A stretch of DNA of 20,489 bases from JAXDBM01 sp964460245 (GTDB taxonomy: Bacteria > Desulfobacterota > Syntrophia > Syntrophales > Fen-1087), in NCBI GenBank assembly GCA_964460245.1, contig CAYWTL010000044.1:1-20489 (forward strand). Direction: 5' to 3'. Every line of letters starts with the position of its first letter. Within the stretch, counting starts at the first letter, position 1. The position numbers were made by a program, and so were the translations under genes. Positions 13,242-20,489 of the stretch are shown here, piece by piece. The notes beneath the pieces were generated by a model. The model searched no databases. It had not been told where the DNA came from and saw only the letters and a list, made by a program, of their open reading frames with translations.

Positions 13242-16067
13242 TCAGATTTTGACGATTCGCTCCGGCTCGTCGACAAACATCAGGTAGGATTCGACCGCAT
13301 GCCCCTTGAAAAGCCCCTGAAGGATGGCCTTGTAGCGAATCATCTGGGCGCCGTACCGGTCGGCGAGATGGCCGACGCGTCCCGTCTTGAAGTCGATCAG
13401 GGTGATGCGGTCGGAGCCGATAATGAGCCGGTCGACGATACCGAAAGCGTGGGTGTCGGAAAGGTGCTGTTCGGTCAGCACGGTCCCGGGCCGGAAAATA
13501 ATCTCACTCACATTCTTCTGTCGCATGAACTTGCTGACGGCATCAAATTCCTCTTCTGAAAGATTGTTTCTGCTGATGGATTTCTGATCGGCGGTCAGCC
13601 GGGCAAGCGCGGCGTGGATGCGCAAGCCCCGTTCTATTCCGGCTTCCATCGCCGCGGATCGAAGCGAGGGATCCATTTCGCCGCTTTCGGCCTGTGCGAC
13701 ACAATATCCGGAAATGTCCGGCGCCGTCAGCTCCATGTGGTCGGAAGGCGCCGGCGCCTCGGGCCCATCGTCATGCCGCCAGCCATACTCCGTCCGGTCA
13801 GCATTCGGGATCGTTCTTCCGGCAATGCGATGCATCCGTTCGCTGAACCCCTTCAGGTTGCCTTCCCTGTCGGCCCGAAGGAGGATGGTCAGGCTTTTCA
13901 CGGCACGGGTTGCGGCAACGTAGAGAAGATTGGCTGTTTCCTCAGCCCTCTCCTCTTTGACGGCCGCTGCCGCGTCCACGAGAGCTTCCGCTCCCGGCAT
14001 CGGCCAGGTCGCGAGAAATTCGACCTCGATTTTGTTCAGGGCGATCGGACAGCCGTCGTCGGGATGCGGGATTTCCGGCACCCTGTCGGTCCCTTCCTTC
14101 CAGAAAAGGAACACGTGCGGGAATTCAAGCCCCTTGGTGCCGTGTATCGTGGCCAGTTTCACCCGGTCGGCGTGCTCTCCCTCGGGAACGGTGACGAGGT
14201 GCGACATCTTCAGCAGGTAATTGAGAAACGAAGCGGCGTCCACGGAGTCGGGCCGGCTGAAATACCGCTCCGCCTCGTCCCAGAGCGCTTCGATGAGGAT
14301 GTGCGGGAACAGCGGCCGGAGTTCGCGCAGGGCGGCGGCGAAGGCCGCAAAGCGGTGCGGCCGGGGTGCTTTTTCGATGTTCCCGGCCAGCCGCGCGACC
14401 TGTGCCGCAAGTTCCTCGTCATAACCCAGTGCCGTAAGCGCGCGCGGAATGAACCGACCGTCGTGCCCGGTGAAAAGGGCAGCGAGCGAGAGGAAGAGGG
14501 ATGTCCCCTCGCGAAGGGAAAGAAGCTCGCGCCCGCGTATCCCCGAGGTGGATATCCCGGCCGCCGCCAGCGCCTTTGCAACCCTGTCTAGATGCGCGTT
14601 GGTGCGGCACAGGACCGCCATATCCCCCCAGGGGCACCCGTGCTCCGCCTGCCTGTTCCGAATGGCTTCGGCCAGCCGTTCGTAGGCCGGATCGTCACCG
14701 GCATCGCAGGGGGCTGCAATGACAGCCACCTCGGAAACGCCGCTGTACGGATGCTTCGGTTTCCCGGGCGGCCGCTGAAGGTGGATCCGGTCCGTCCCCG
14801 CAAACAATTCTTCGACCAGGTGGTTGAAGAAGCCGATGAGCAGCGGCGTCGAGCGGTAGTTGTGGGGCAGTGTCTCCGTGGCGATCTGACCGCTTTGAAG
14901 GACCGGGTCAATGCATGCCCTCAGATGTCCGGGCGCCGCATCCCGCCACTGGTAGATGGACTGTTTCCAGTCTCCCACGAGAAAAACGGACCGTTCCCCC
15001 TCGGCATTCGCCCCCACGCCACTGAGAATGTCGTCCATGAGCGGGCGGAGCAGGTCGAACTGAATGCGTGACGTGTCCTGGAACTCGTCCAGGAGCAGGT
15101 GTGCCGTCCTGTGGAATCCCAGCTCGTAGAGGCGGGCCATGAAAAGAGGCCGGTCCGGGCTGTCGGGCCCGTCCAGGGCCATGAGCCTCTTCGGAATGTC
15201 GTCGAAATACAGGCGGCCGAGCTTTTCCTTCTCTTCAGCGAGCAGTTTCGTGCGCAATGCACTGAACCGCTTGAGAAGCGCGCTGCGCAACCGCCCGGTG
15301 TTGACGAGGTGTTCGGCAATGAGGCGGCGCATACGGGGATAAAGCTCCTGCAATACGGCATAAGCGGGCGTCCCGCGATCGGCAGCGGCCACCCGGACCT
15401 CCGACAGGTCTGCCCTGCCGAAAAGAGTCCTTTGCAACTTGATCGACTCGATCGGCTCAAGCAGCGGCACGACCACCTGCGAGCGCAATGCCCCCTTTGT
15501 TTCCCCGGCGACGGCCCTCACCCGCTCCTGCAACCGCCCGTACTCCCCGACAATGCGGGACTGCTTTTCCTTGAGTTCGTCAAGCAGGTTGTCGGGACAT
15601 TCCCATGCCGCCAGCGCATCCCTGCTTTTGTCCAGGGCTTCGATCATGGATTCGGGCTGCATTCGAAGGATGCGCGCCGCCATGATCACGCTTTCGATAT
15701 CGGACAGGATGAGCGGGTGCCGGAAAAAGCGATCGTCGGCCATGGCGGTGATCAGCGCCTGCTCGTGTTCGTCCGCCACCTGCGGCACGGAGGCCTCGGT
15801 CGAAAGGAACTGGTGAAAGAGCGCGTCGATTGTCGAAAAATGGACCTTGGAGGCGCGCATGATGAGCCGGAGTTTGTCCGCGGCGTCACCGGCTTCCTTC
15901 TCGATCTCCTCGAGGATGCGCTTCTCCATCTCGGCCGCCGCGGCGCGGGTGAAGGTGGCGGCGACAACGAACGCGGCATCCCTTTCGATGTGGCTGCGCA
16001 CCTCCCGGGTCAGGCGAAAGGTCTTCCCGGACCCTGCCGACGCGGTGACAAAGAGGCTTTTCACCAT
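13242..16067 (-). CDS. addA: AddA-like UvrD-family helicase/nuclease subunit
   Basis: The 941-aa protein should unwind and resect double-strand-break ends for recombination as the large subunit of an AddAB-type complex. Superfamily 1 motifs are in order: Walker A ASAGSGKT (9-16), motif II LLLDEFQDTS (324-333), VGDWKQSIYQWR (364-375), NYRST (403-407), TIHGTKGLEF (640-649) and LYVAATRA (715-722). A RecB-type PD-(D/E)XK nuclease follows: RGLRIHAAL (813-821), GIVDR (876-880), IDFKTG (891-896) and QMIRY (908-912). At 941 aa it is shorter than the ~1200-aa Bacillus AddA. ATG 16067 has AGGAGG 6 nt upstream and overlaps the addB stop by 7 bp, so translation is coupled. Confidence 0.92.
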   Translation of the reverse strand: MVKSLFVTASAGSGKTFRLTREVRSHIERDAAFVVAATFTRAAAAEMEKRILEEIEKEAGDAADKLRLIMRASKVHFSTIDALFHQFLSTEASVPQVADEHEQALITAMADDRFFRHPLILSDIESVIMAARILRMQPESMIEALDKSRDALAAWECPDNLLDELKEKQSRIVGEYGRLQERVRAVAGETKGALRSQVVVPLLEPIESIKLQRTLFGRADLSEVRVAAADRGTPAYAVLQELYPRMRRLIAEHLVNTGRLRSALLKRFSALRTKLLAEEKEKLGRLYFDDIPKRLMALDGPDSPDRPLFMARLYELGFHRTAHLLLDEFQDTSRIQFDLLRPLMDDILSGVGANAEGERSVFLVGDWKQSIYQWRDAAPGHLRACIDPVLQSGQIATETLPHNYRSTPLLIGFFNHLVEELFAGTDRIHLQRPPGKPKHPYSGVSEVAVIAAPCDAGDDPAYERLAEAIRNRQAEHGCPWGDMAVLCRTNAHLDRVAKALAAAGISTSGIRGRELLSLREGTSLFLSLAALFTGHDGRFIPRALTALGYDEELAAQVARLAGNIEKAPRPHRFAAFAAALRELRPLFPHILIEALWDEAERYFSRPDSVDAASFLNYLLKMSHLVTVPEGEHADRVKLATIHGTKGLEFPHVFLFWKEGTDRVPEIPHPDDGCPIALNKIEVEFLATWPMPGAEALVDAAAAVKEERAEETANLLYVAATRAVKSLTILLRADREGNLKGFSERMHRIAGRTIPNADRTEYGWRHDDGPEAPAPSDHMELTAPDISGYCVAQAESGEMDPSLRSAAMEAGIERGLRIHAALARLTADQKSISRNNLSEEEFDAVSKFMRQKNVSEIIFRPGTVLTEQHLSDTHAFGIVDRLIIGSDRITLIDFKTGRVGHLADRYGAQMIRYKAILQGLFKGHAVESYLMFVDEPERIVKI

Positions 16068-18472
16068 GGGCGGCCTCCTGTCCGGTAGAGGTCCGGTTTG
16101 AGGCAGAGCGCCTTGAAGGGGCAGAATGCGCAGCCTTTCGCGCGGTAGTTGGGGATGAAGCTCTCCATCTCCAGCATCTCGTCGAGCCGCCGCGCGATGC
16201 GCTCCATGGTCCTGTCGCAGTCCGCCAGCTCTTCCCCTGAAAGCGGCGCCTCATAGTCGCCGCGGGATCTGGGCCTGAGGAGGAGATGGGAGGCGTCCAG
16301 CAGGTCCGGTTCCGCCGTCCCGTTCTGCACCGCGAGGTACGCGTAGATCAACAATTGAAACCGCTCGTCGAAGGCGTCCGTTTTCTCCACCCGGTCCGCC
16401 AGCCTGCCCGAAGCGCCGTTCTTTTCCTTGTATTTCAGGTCGGCGATCAGCAGCCTCCCCCCGTGCCGCTGCAGACGGTCGATGCGCCCTCTGAGCCGGT
16501 ACCGGCCGCTGCCGAAGGGGGCAGACAGTTCCAGCTCGGCTGCCGTCACCTCGTCGGAAAAGAGAATCCGCCTGCCCGTCTCCTGCTCCCACGCGGCGAT
16601 GTCGGTAAGATAGCTCTGAACGATGGCCTTGCGGACCGCATGGTCCGGAAGGCCTGCCAGCAAATCCGGATCACCGTCCCACCGTTCGTTGAATTGATCC
16701 CGCCACTTCATAATTGCGGGGTGATGATCCTTCAGCTCCGCGAAGAGATGATGGAGGAAATTTCCGATGAGGAGATTGGCGCGCTCCTCTTCGTCGAAGC
16801 ATGGGGGCGCGGCGACCTCCTGGATGTTTTCCAGCACGAAGCGGTACGGGCAGGTGAAGAAGACGCCCAGTGAACTGTAGGACCAGGTGTGCTGCCGAAG
16901 CCGCTCCCGCAGCGCATCCGTGTTCTCGATGGCGGGGGTTCCGGACGGGACCTGGAAGGGCACTGGCGTTATCCGCCGCTTCACGGGCTTCCTGCCGAAC
17001 TCGGTGGCCAGAAACGAGAAGTGGGGCGACGGCGCCTCCCCGTTTGCCTGGTCGTAAAGGGCAACCAGATGGGCCGTGCGGCCAAACGCGAGTAACTGGC
17101 GCAGCGCCAGATCATCTGCCTCGAACTGAACCCGGTGGATCCGCGGCAGATGGATCAGGTTCAGATAGGGGCCGCTGAAGGGCTTTCGCGGGAAGATGCC
17201 GCTGTTCATCGGCAGGATGACGGCGCGATGGTAGGGGATGCCCGTTGCATCTCCCATGCCCACCACCTGGATCGGCGCGCCGCGGTTGCCGTGCAGATGC
17301 AGCTTCTTCGCATCGATCAGGTACTCGGTGATCGACTGCCACCCGGCGCCCATGAGCGGGCGGAGCCGCTCCAGTTCGTCGCACAGGGTGATCGCCCCCT
17401 CGAATGCGGAGCGGTCGGCCTCGTCGAGTTCATTCCATCCGGCGGAGAGCTGCCTGACGAGATCCCTTCGAACCATCCCCGGCTTTTTTCCGCCGCGAAC
17501 CGCATCGCGGAGCTGCTGCGCTGCCGCGAAGTGGGTAAAGGGGATCCACGGCGCAAAGTTGACCTGCCCCCCAAGCGGCCGGAAGAGAAGCTCCCACAGG
17601 TAGAATGAGAGCCTTTCGTCCAGGGGCACGATGAAAAGCTGTTCCGAGCGGCTCCGCGGCTGTCCCAGAAAATCGCCAATCTCGCGGGCCAGGAGCGCGT
17701 GCATTGCGGCCCGCTCGGCCAGTTCTGAAAAGTCCAATCCATCTCCCCGGTCGCGGCGCTCGGAAATGCCGATGCTCCGGGAGAGCGACAGGGCCGTCTC
17801 GTACTCGGGCAGATCTGCCGGCATGTGGGGGCCGAAAAGCGGTGCGTCGACGAAGATCCGGTCGCGGGGGATCCGGCCGAAAAAACGCTGATTCAGCGGC
17901 GTCATCAGGGGCAGGCCGACAAACAGATCGCGATCATCCGGCTCGAGATCGGCGAACCGCGCCGCCTCGAAGGGTGCGTAGAACATCCCCTCCGCAGCCA
18001 GCCTTTCACGGAATTCCGCGATCGCCGCGAAGAACCGGTCAATGCGGTTGAGCTGGTCATGCCCGATCTGGTCCAGCGCACGCAGCTCCCCGGCGCTTAC
18101 GGAGAACTCAGCGATCGCGGCCAGGAAGGCGATCAGCCGCTGCGTGTCCGCCGGGGGTGTGGAACCGCCCTCATTCCGGCTGCGAATGGCATGGAAACGC
18201 AGAAAGGCTTCATCCTCCATGACCGCGGCCAACCCAGTTGCCCCAGCAATCCGGCGCGTCCTGTAGTCGTCGAAGGAGAGGATGGCCGGGAGAAGGCCGC
18301 CGAGCCGGGTGTGGATGAGGTGGTGCAGGAAATCCCGGCCCCGGCCGGTCATCGAGACGACCGTGAATCGGCTCATGTCGGGATAGTGCGAGCGGAGCCG
18401 GCCGATCAGGGCGTCGACGGCCGGAGGAAGGTCGCCCGAAGGCGTGTCGGGAGTAGCGATCCTGCTGTTCAT
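16061..18472 (-). CDS. addB: AddB-like nuclease subunit with Fe-S cluster motif
   Basis: The 803-aa protein is the second subunit of the AddAB-type complex. Its N-terminal two thirds resemble the inactive helicase-like part; I see no intact Walker A. The C-terminal PD-(D/E)XK nuclease shows GNFLHHLF (570-577), GRIDRL (662-667), IADLKYK (676-682) and QLLIY (706-710). Four cysteines positioned as in AddB/Dna2-type iron-sulfur nucleases are present: C541 in FFTCPYRF and C781, C784, C790 in GCAFCPFKALC. The start at ATG 18472 lacks a clear Shine-Dalgarno site, so the exact N-terminus is less certain. It sits 59 bp after the DUF2130 gene and overlaps addA. Confidence 0.88.
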   Translation of the reverse strand: MNSRIATPDTPSGDLPPAVDALIGRLRSHYPDMSRFTVVSMTGRGRDFLHHLIHTRLGGLLPAILSFDDYRTRRIAGATGLAAVMEDEAFLRFHAIRSRNEGGSTPPADTQRLIAFLAAIAEFSVSAGELRALDQIGHDQLNRIDRFFAAIAEFRERLAAEGMFYAPFEAARFADLEPDDRDLFVGLPLMTPLNQRFFGRIPRDRIFVDAPLFGPHMPADLPEYETALSLSRSIGISERRDRGDGLDFSELAERAAMHALLAREIGDFLGQPRSRSEQLFIVPLDERLSFYLWELLFRPLGGQVNFAPWIPFTHFAAAQQLRDAVRGGKKPGMVRRDLVRQLSAGWNELDEADRSAFEGAITLCDELERLRPLMGAGWQSITEYLIDAKKLHLHGNRGAPIQVVGMGDATGIPYHRAVILPMNSGIFPRKPFSGPYLNLIHLPRIHRVQFEADDLALRQLLAFGRTAHLVALYDQANGEAPSPHFSFLATEFGRKPVKRRITPVPFQVPSGTPAIENTDALRERLRQHTWSYSSLGVFFTCPYRFVLENIQEVAAPPCFDEEERANLLIGNFLHHLFAELKDHHPAIMKWRDQFNERWDGDPDLLAGLPDHAVRKAIVQSYLTDIAAWEQETGRRILFSDEVTAAELELSAPFGSGRYRLRGRIDRLQRHGGRLLIADLKYKEKNGASGRLADRVEKTDAFDERFQLLIYAYLAVQNGTAEPDLLDASHLLLRPRSRGDYEAPLSGEELADCDRTMERIARRLDEMLEMESFIPNYRAKGCAFCPFKALCLKPDLYRTGGRPW

Positions 18473-18531
18473 TGGCGCAGACTCATGAGGAAATTACAAT
18501 CCTGAAGAACCGTATCGACGGCTCGTGTCCC

Positions 18532-19770
18532 CTATTCATCTATTTGAATGTCCGGCAACTGCAGCACGTTCGAGGCTTCCAGATCCTTCCCCGCGATCCC
18601 CTTGATGGAGCCGAACAGGGCCGATATGTTTTCCTGAACGACCCAGATCTGCTTCTCCCTTTCCTTCCAGATCTTGAGCATGGCCTTCTTCTCGGAATTC
18701 AACTGGCCGATCATGGAATCGAAGTTTTCGACGATTCGCCTGATGTTCTGGACAAATTCATTGCTCGTCAGGTAGCTGTAGAGCAGCTCCATTTTATCGC
18801 CCTTATTCTCCTGCGATTTTCTGACGGAATGCGTTTTGATCAGCATTTCCCGAAGGACAAACGACAGGCTCCCCACCTCATGAAAGCCGCAGACCCAGAC
18901 GCCGTCCCGTTCACCGAACCGGTCCATATCGCCCGGCATCGTTTCCGTGACGAGCACGGCGATATCCGCCTTGCAGGCCATCTGGTCCTGCTTCAGCTTG
19001 TCGATCCAGTCGCCCGCAAAGCTCTTCGTCCGCTTGCTTTCATACACAATGGAACCGCACTCCTGCTGCATGGAATTGACGACGGTCTGGATGCTGTCGG
19101 CACCCCTCATCCCCTTCGGCACCTCCTGAATCCTGTCAAAAGGGTATATTCTGGAGAGGAGGTCCTCCAGGGCCAGTTCCTGCACTTCGCCCTGCAACTG
19201 CATCGAGCCCTGCTCCGCTTTCCGCTTCATCTCCTCAGCGAGTTTTTTGTTGTCATCGATCTGTTTCAGAAGTTTGATCTTCTCCAGTTCAAAGCTCTCC
19301 CGCTCCTTCGCGCGGGCCCTTTCCTCGATCTCTTTCTGCTTTTCGAGAATCTGCCTTTCGACCTGAAGCTCGAACTCCTCCTGTTTCTCTTTCAGCGCCG
19401 CCTCCTGCCGCATCAGGGCGACCTCTTTCTCCTTGAGGGACTTGTTTTCGGTTTTTCGCTTCTCGTTCTCTTCCCGAAGGGCTTTGATCTGCTCCTCGTA
19501 CTTTTCACCGGCCGACTGTTCGATTTTTGCCTTCTCGTTATCCAGCGCCTTCGCAAGCTCGGCCTTCAGCATCGCCTCCTGATTTTCCCGAAGGGCACTG
19601 AGTTGCTTTCTTTCCTCTTCCAGTTTCCTTTTCTCTTCATTGAACCGGTCGGCCTGCTCCGCGACTCTCCGCTCATATTCGGCCCTGAAATGGGCTTCCA
19701 GCTTCCCCGAGATGGCTTCTTCGACATCGAAACTGTGACCGCAATTGGGGCATTTGATTTTATCGTTCAT
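18532..19770 (-). CDS. DUF2130 coiled-coil putative nuclease
   Basis: The 412-aa protein has three parts: an N-terminal half zinc-ribbon CPNCGHSF (7-14), a long Glu/Lys-rich coiled coil (about 25-200) and a C-terminal DUF2130 domain (about 205-400). The DUF2130 domain carries nuclease-like residues: ELALEDLL (198-205), GADSIQ (223-228, Asp225), VYESKRT (242-248, E-S-K) and a Gln near 261-263. DUF2130 proteins have been proposed to be PD-(D/E)XK-type nucleases, but the biological role is undefined. ATG 19770 follows AAGGAG at 5-6 nt. The gene directly precedes addB on the same strand, which suggests a DNA-repair or foreign-DNA-processing link. Confidence 0.85.
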   Translation of the reverse strand: MNDKIKCPNCGHSFDVEEAISGKLEAHFRAEYERRVAEQADRFNEEKRKLEEERKQLSALRENQEAMLKAELAKALDNEKAKIEQSAGEKYEEQIKALREENEKRKTENKSLKEKEVALMRQEAALKEKQEEFELQVERQILEKQKEIEERARAKERESFELEKIKLLKQIDDNKKLAEEMKRKAEQGSMQLQGEVQELALEDLLSRIYPFDRIQEVPKGMRGADSIQTVVNSMQQECGSIVYESKRTKSFAGDWIDKLKQDQMACKADIAVLVTETMPGDMDRFGERDGVWVCGFHEVGSLSFVLREMLIKTHSVRKSQENKGDKMELLYSYLTSNEFVQNIRRIVENFDSMIGQLNSEKKAMLKIWKEREKQIWVVQENISALFGSIKGIAGKDLEASNVLQLPDIQIDE

Positions 19771-19855
19771 GCTCGCTCCTTCAATGCTTGGCAGGATGGA
19801 TACAGAGCCTCGTCAAAATGCACCACAGCTATTAAACCGCCCATTGAAAACGGCA

Positions 19856-20489
19856 TTATCTTGCGTGATACCCGCCTGTCTTCCGGGGACCGACGAAGAC
19901 GATCCTTCCCTGCTCCCTCAATTTCTTTATCCAGCGCTCGACGGTTCTTTGTGGAATATTCAATACCGTCGTTATTTCCGTGACATTCCTGCCGGGAGTA
20001 TTTCTGATGTAATCGGCAACGCGCTCTATTCCTTCCATTATACCGCCATCTATACCGCCACTTATACCGCCATTTGTTCCGCCACTTATTCCCTCACTGG
20101 CGGGACACCGGGTAAACTTCACGACAAAAGCGCCGGTCATTTCCTTCAACTCCGGCTTGGGATTGCCGTTTACGGCGCACGCCTCCACCATCCGCTGAAA
20201 TCCCGTTCCCCATCCTTCGATAAAACCGATGTCGTGGAATATTTTTGCCAGCACCCTGTTGCGCGGGATGGAGCGATTTTCCACAAGAAGGTTCTTGATG
20301 TTCAACTCCTTGGGAAGAAGACCGGGGCTCCATATTTCCAGGCGGTCGTCAAAGATACGGATCTGGATGTTACCGGGGTCGGTATAATCCCGATGGACAA
20401 TGGCGTTTACGACGGCCTCGCGCAACGCCTCCAATGGATAATCCCATTTCTCGTCACGGGCCGCTTTGGCGCCGATATCCACACCCATA
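19856..20489 (-). CDS. AlbA_2/RecG-like ATP-binding regulator (partial, 5' end outside window)
   Basis: The visible 210 residues are the C-terminal part of a Schlafen/AlbA_2-type protein with an HATPase_c_4 domain: LREAVVNAIVHRDYT, IRIFDDRLEIWSPG and GWGTGFQRM. These proteins are often annotated as RecG-related helicases, although no helicase motors are present; many are transcription regulators. A Gly-Ile-rich repeat linker (GGTNGGISGGIDGGI-type) follows, then a C-terminal winged helix-turn-helix (VTEITTVLNIPQRTVERWIKKL). The start is beyond the right edge; the internal ATG at 20488 is not the true start. Same strand as DUF2130 and addBA, 85 bp upstream. Confidence 0.8.
   Translation of the reverse strand, partial: MGVDIGAKAARDEKWDYPLEALREAVVNAIVHRDYTDPGNIQIRIFDDRLEIWSPGLLPKELNIKNLLVENRSIPRNRVLAKIFHDIGFIEGWGTGFQRMVEACAVNGNPKPELKEMTGAFVVKFTRCPASEGISGGTNGGISGGIDGGIMEGIERVADYIRNTPGRNVTEITTVLNIPQRTVERWIKKLREQGRIVFVGPRKTGGYHAR
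20039..20092. repeat. 12-bp tandem repeats encoding the Gly-Ile linker
   Basis: Four consecutive 12-bp units (TATACCGCCATC, TATACCGCCACT, TATACCGCCATT, TGTTCCGCCACT) plus a partial fifth encode GGI[S/D]- and GGT-type residues in the AlbA_2-like protein. In-frame 12-bp units allow copy-number changes without frameshift, altering linker length between the ATPase-like and DNA-binding domains. Confidence 0.75.

Noticed and set aside
18472..19983. Forward 503-codon open frame
   Set aside because: It is the antisense shadow of the DUF2130 coiled-coil gene; Leu/Phe-rich translation mirrors Glu/Lys codons on the opposite strand.

Overview
This window looks like an accessory or core-flank stretch of a chromosome from a mesophilic, Gram-negative anaerobe, most plausibly a deltaproteobacterium (Desulfobacterota, Syntrophus- or Geobacter-like). 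That placement is inferred from moderate-to-high GC content, the lipoprotein and Sec/Tat signals, the stand-alone Tat-exported FAD reductase, the compact AddAB pair and the style of the small hypothetical proteins. No rRNA, tRNA, CRISPR array or transposase was found. Nearly all genes lie on the minus strand; only 7559-9154 and 10201-10497 read forward.

Left part (1-5.6 kb): small exported proteins of unknown function (273-779, a Gly/Tyr-rich likely lipoprotein at 1235-1429, and a cysteine-containing secreted protein at 1515-1976). These are followed by a PiT-type phosphate transporter translationally coupled to an upstream two-TM sensor-like protein (2355-4105, with its own promoter) and two overlapping small hypothetical genes (4320-4816) ending at a terminator. 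The AT-rich gaps hold a cluster of DnaA-box-like sequences (862-907) and a pair of 20-bp direct repeats exactly 100 bp apart (5051/5151).

Middle (5.2-12.2 kb): a conserved hypothetical, a HAD-family hydrolase, a coiled-coil protein and a LEA14/WHy-type lipoprotein on the minus strand. A forward pair follows: an exported spermidine-synthase-like protein plus a six-TM protein matching the membrane half of fused MFS/spermidine synthases. Then come a DUF2889 protein, an antibiotic-biosynthesis-monooxygenase-type small protein with a structured leader, and a Tat-exported FAD-binding fumarate-reductase-like protein.

Most notable element (12.4-13.14 kb): a compact, self-contained minus-strand transcription unit with a good sigma-70-like promoter, four tiny ORFs (43, 37, 30 and 26 codons; three with strong Shine-Dalgarno sites) and an intrinsic terminator. 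Three of the four peptides share a W-[VL]-D-P-M-C-x-P core behind a Lys-rich N-terminus. They are paralogues too small for ordinary annotation and I recognise no described family.

Right part (13.2-20.5 kb): a DNA-processing block on the minus strand: an AlbA_2/RecG-like ATP-binding regulator (cut by the window edge), a DUF2130 coiled-coil putative nuclease, then AddB-like (Fe-S nuclease) and AddA-like (UvrD helicase-nuclease) subunits overlapping by 7 bp. The AddAB pair should handle double-strand-break end resection; the DUF2130 neighbour may belong to the same job.
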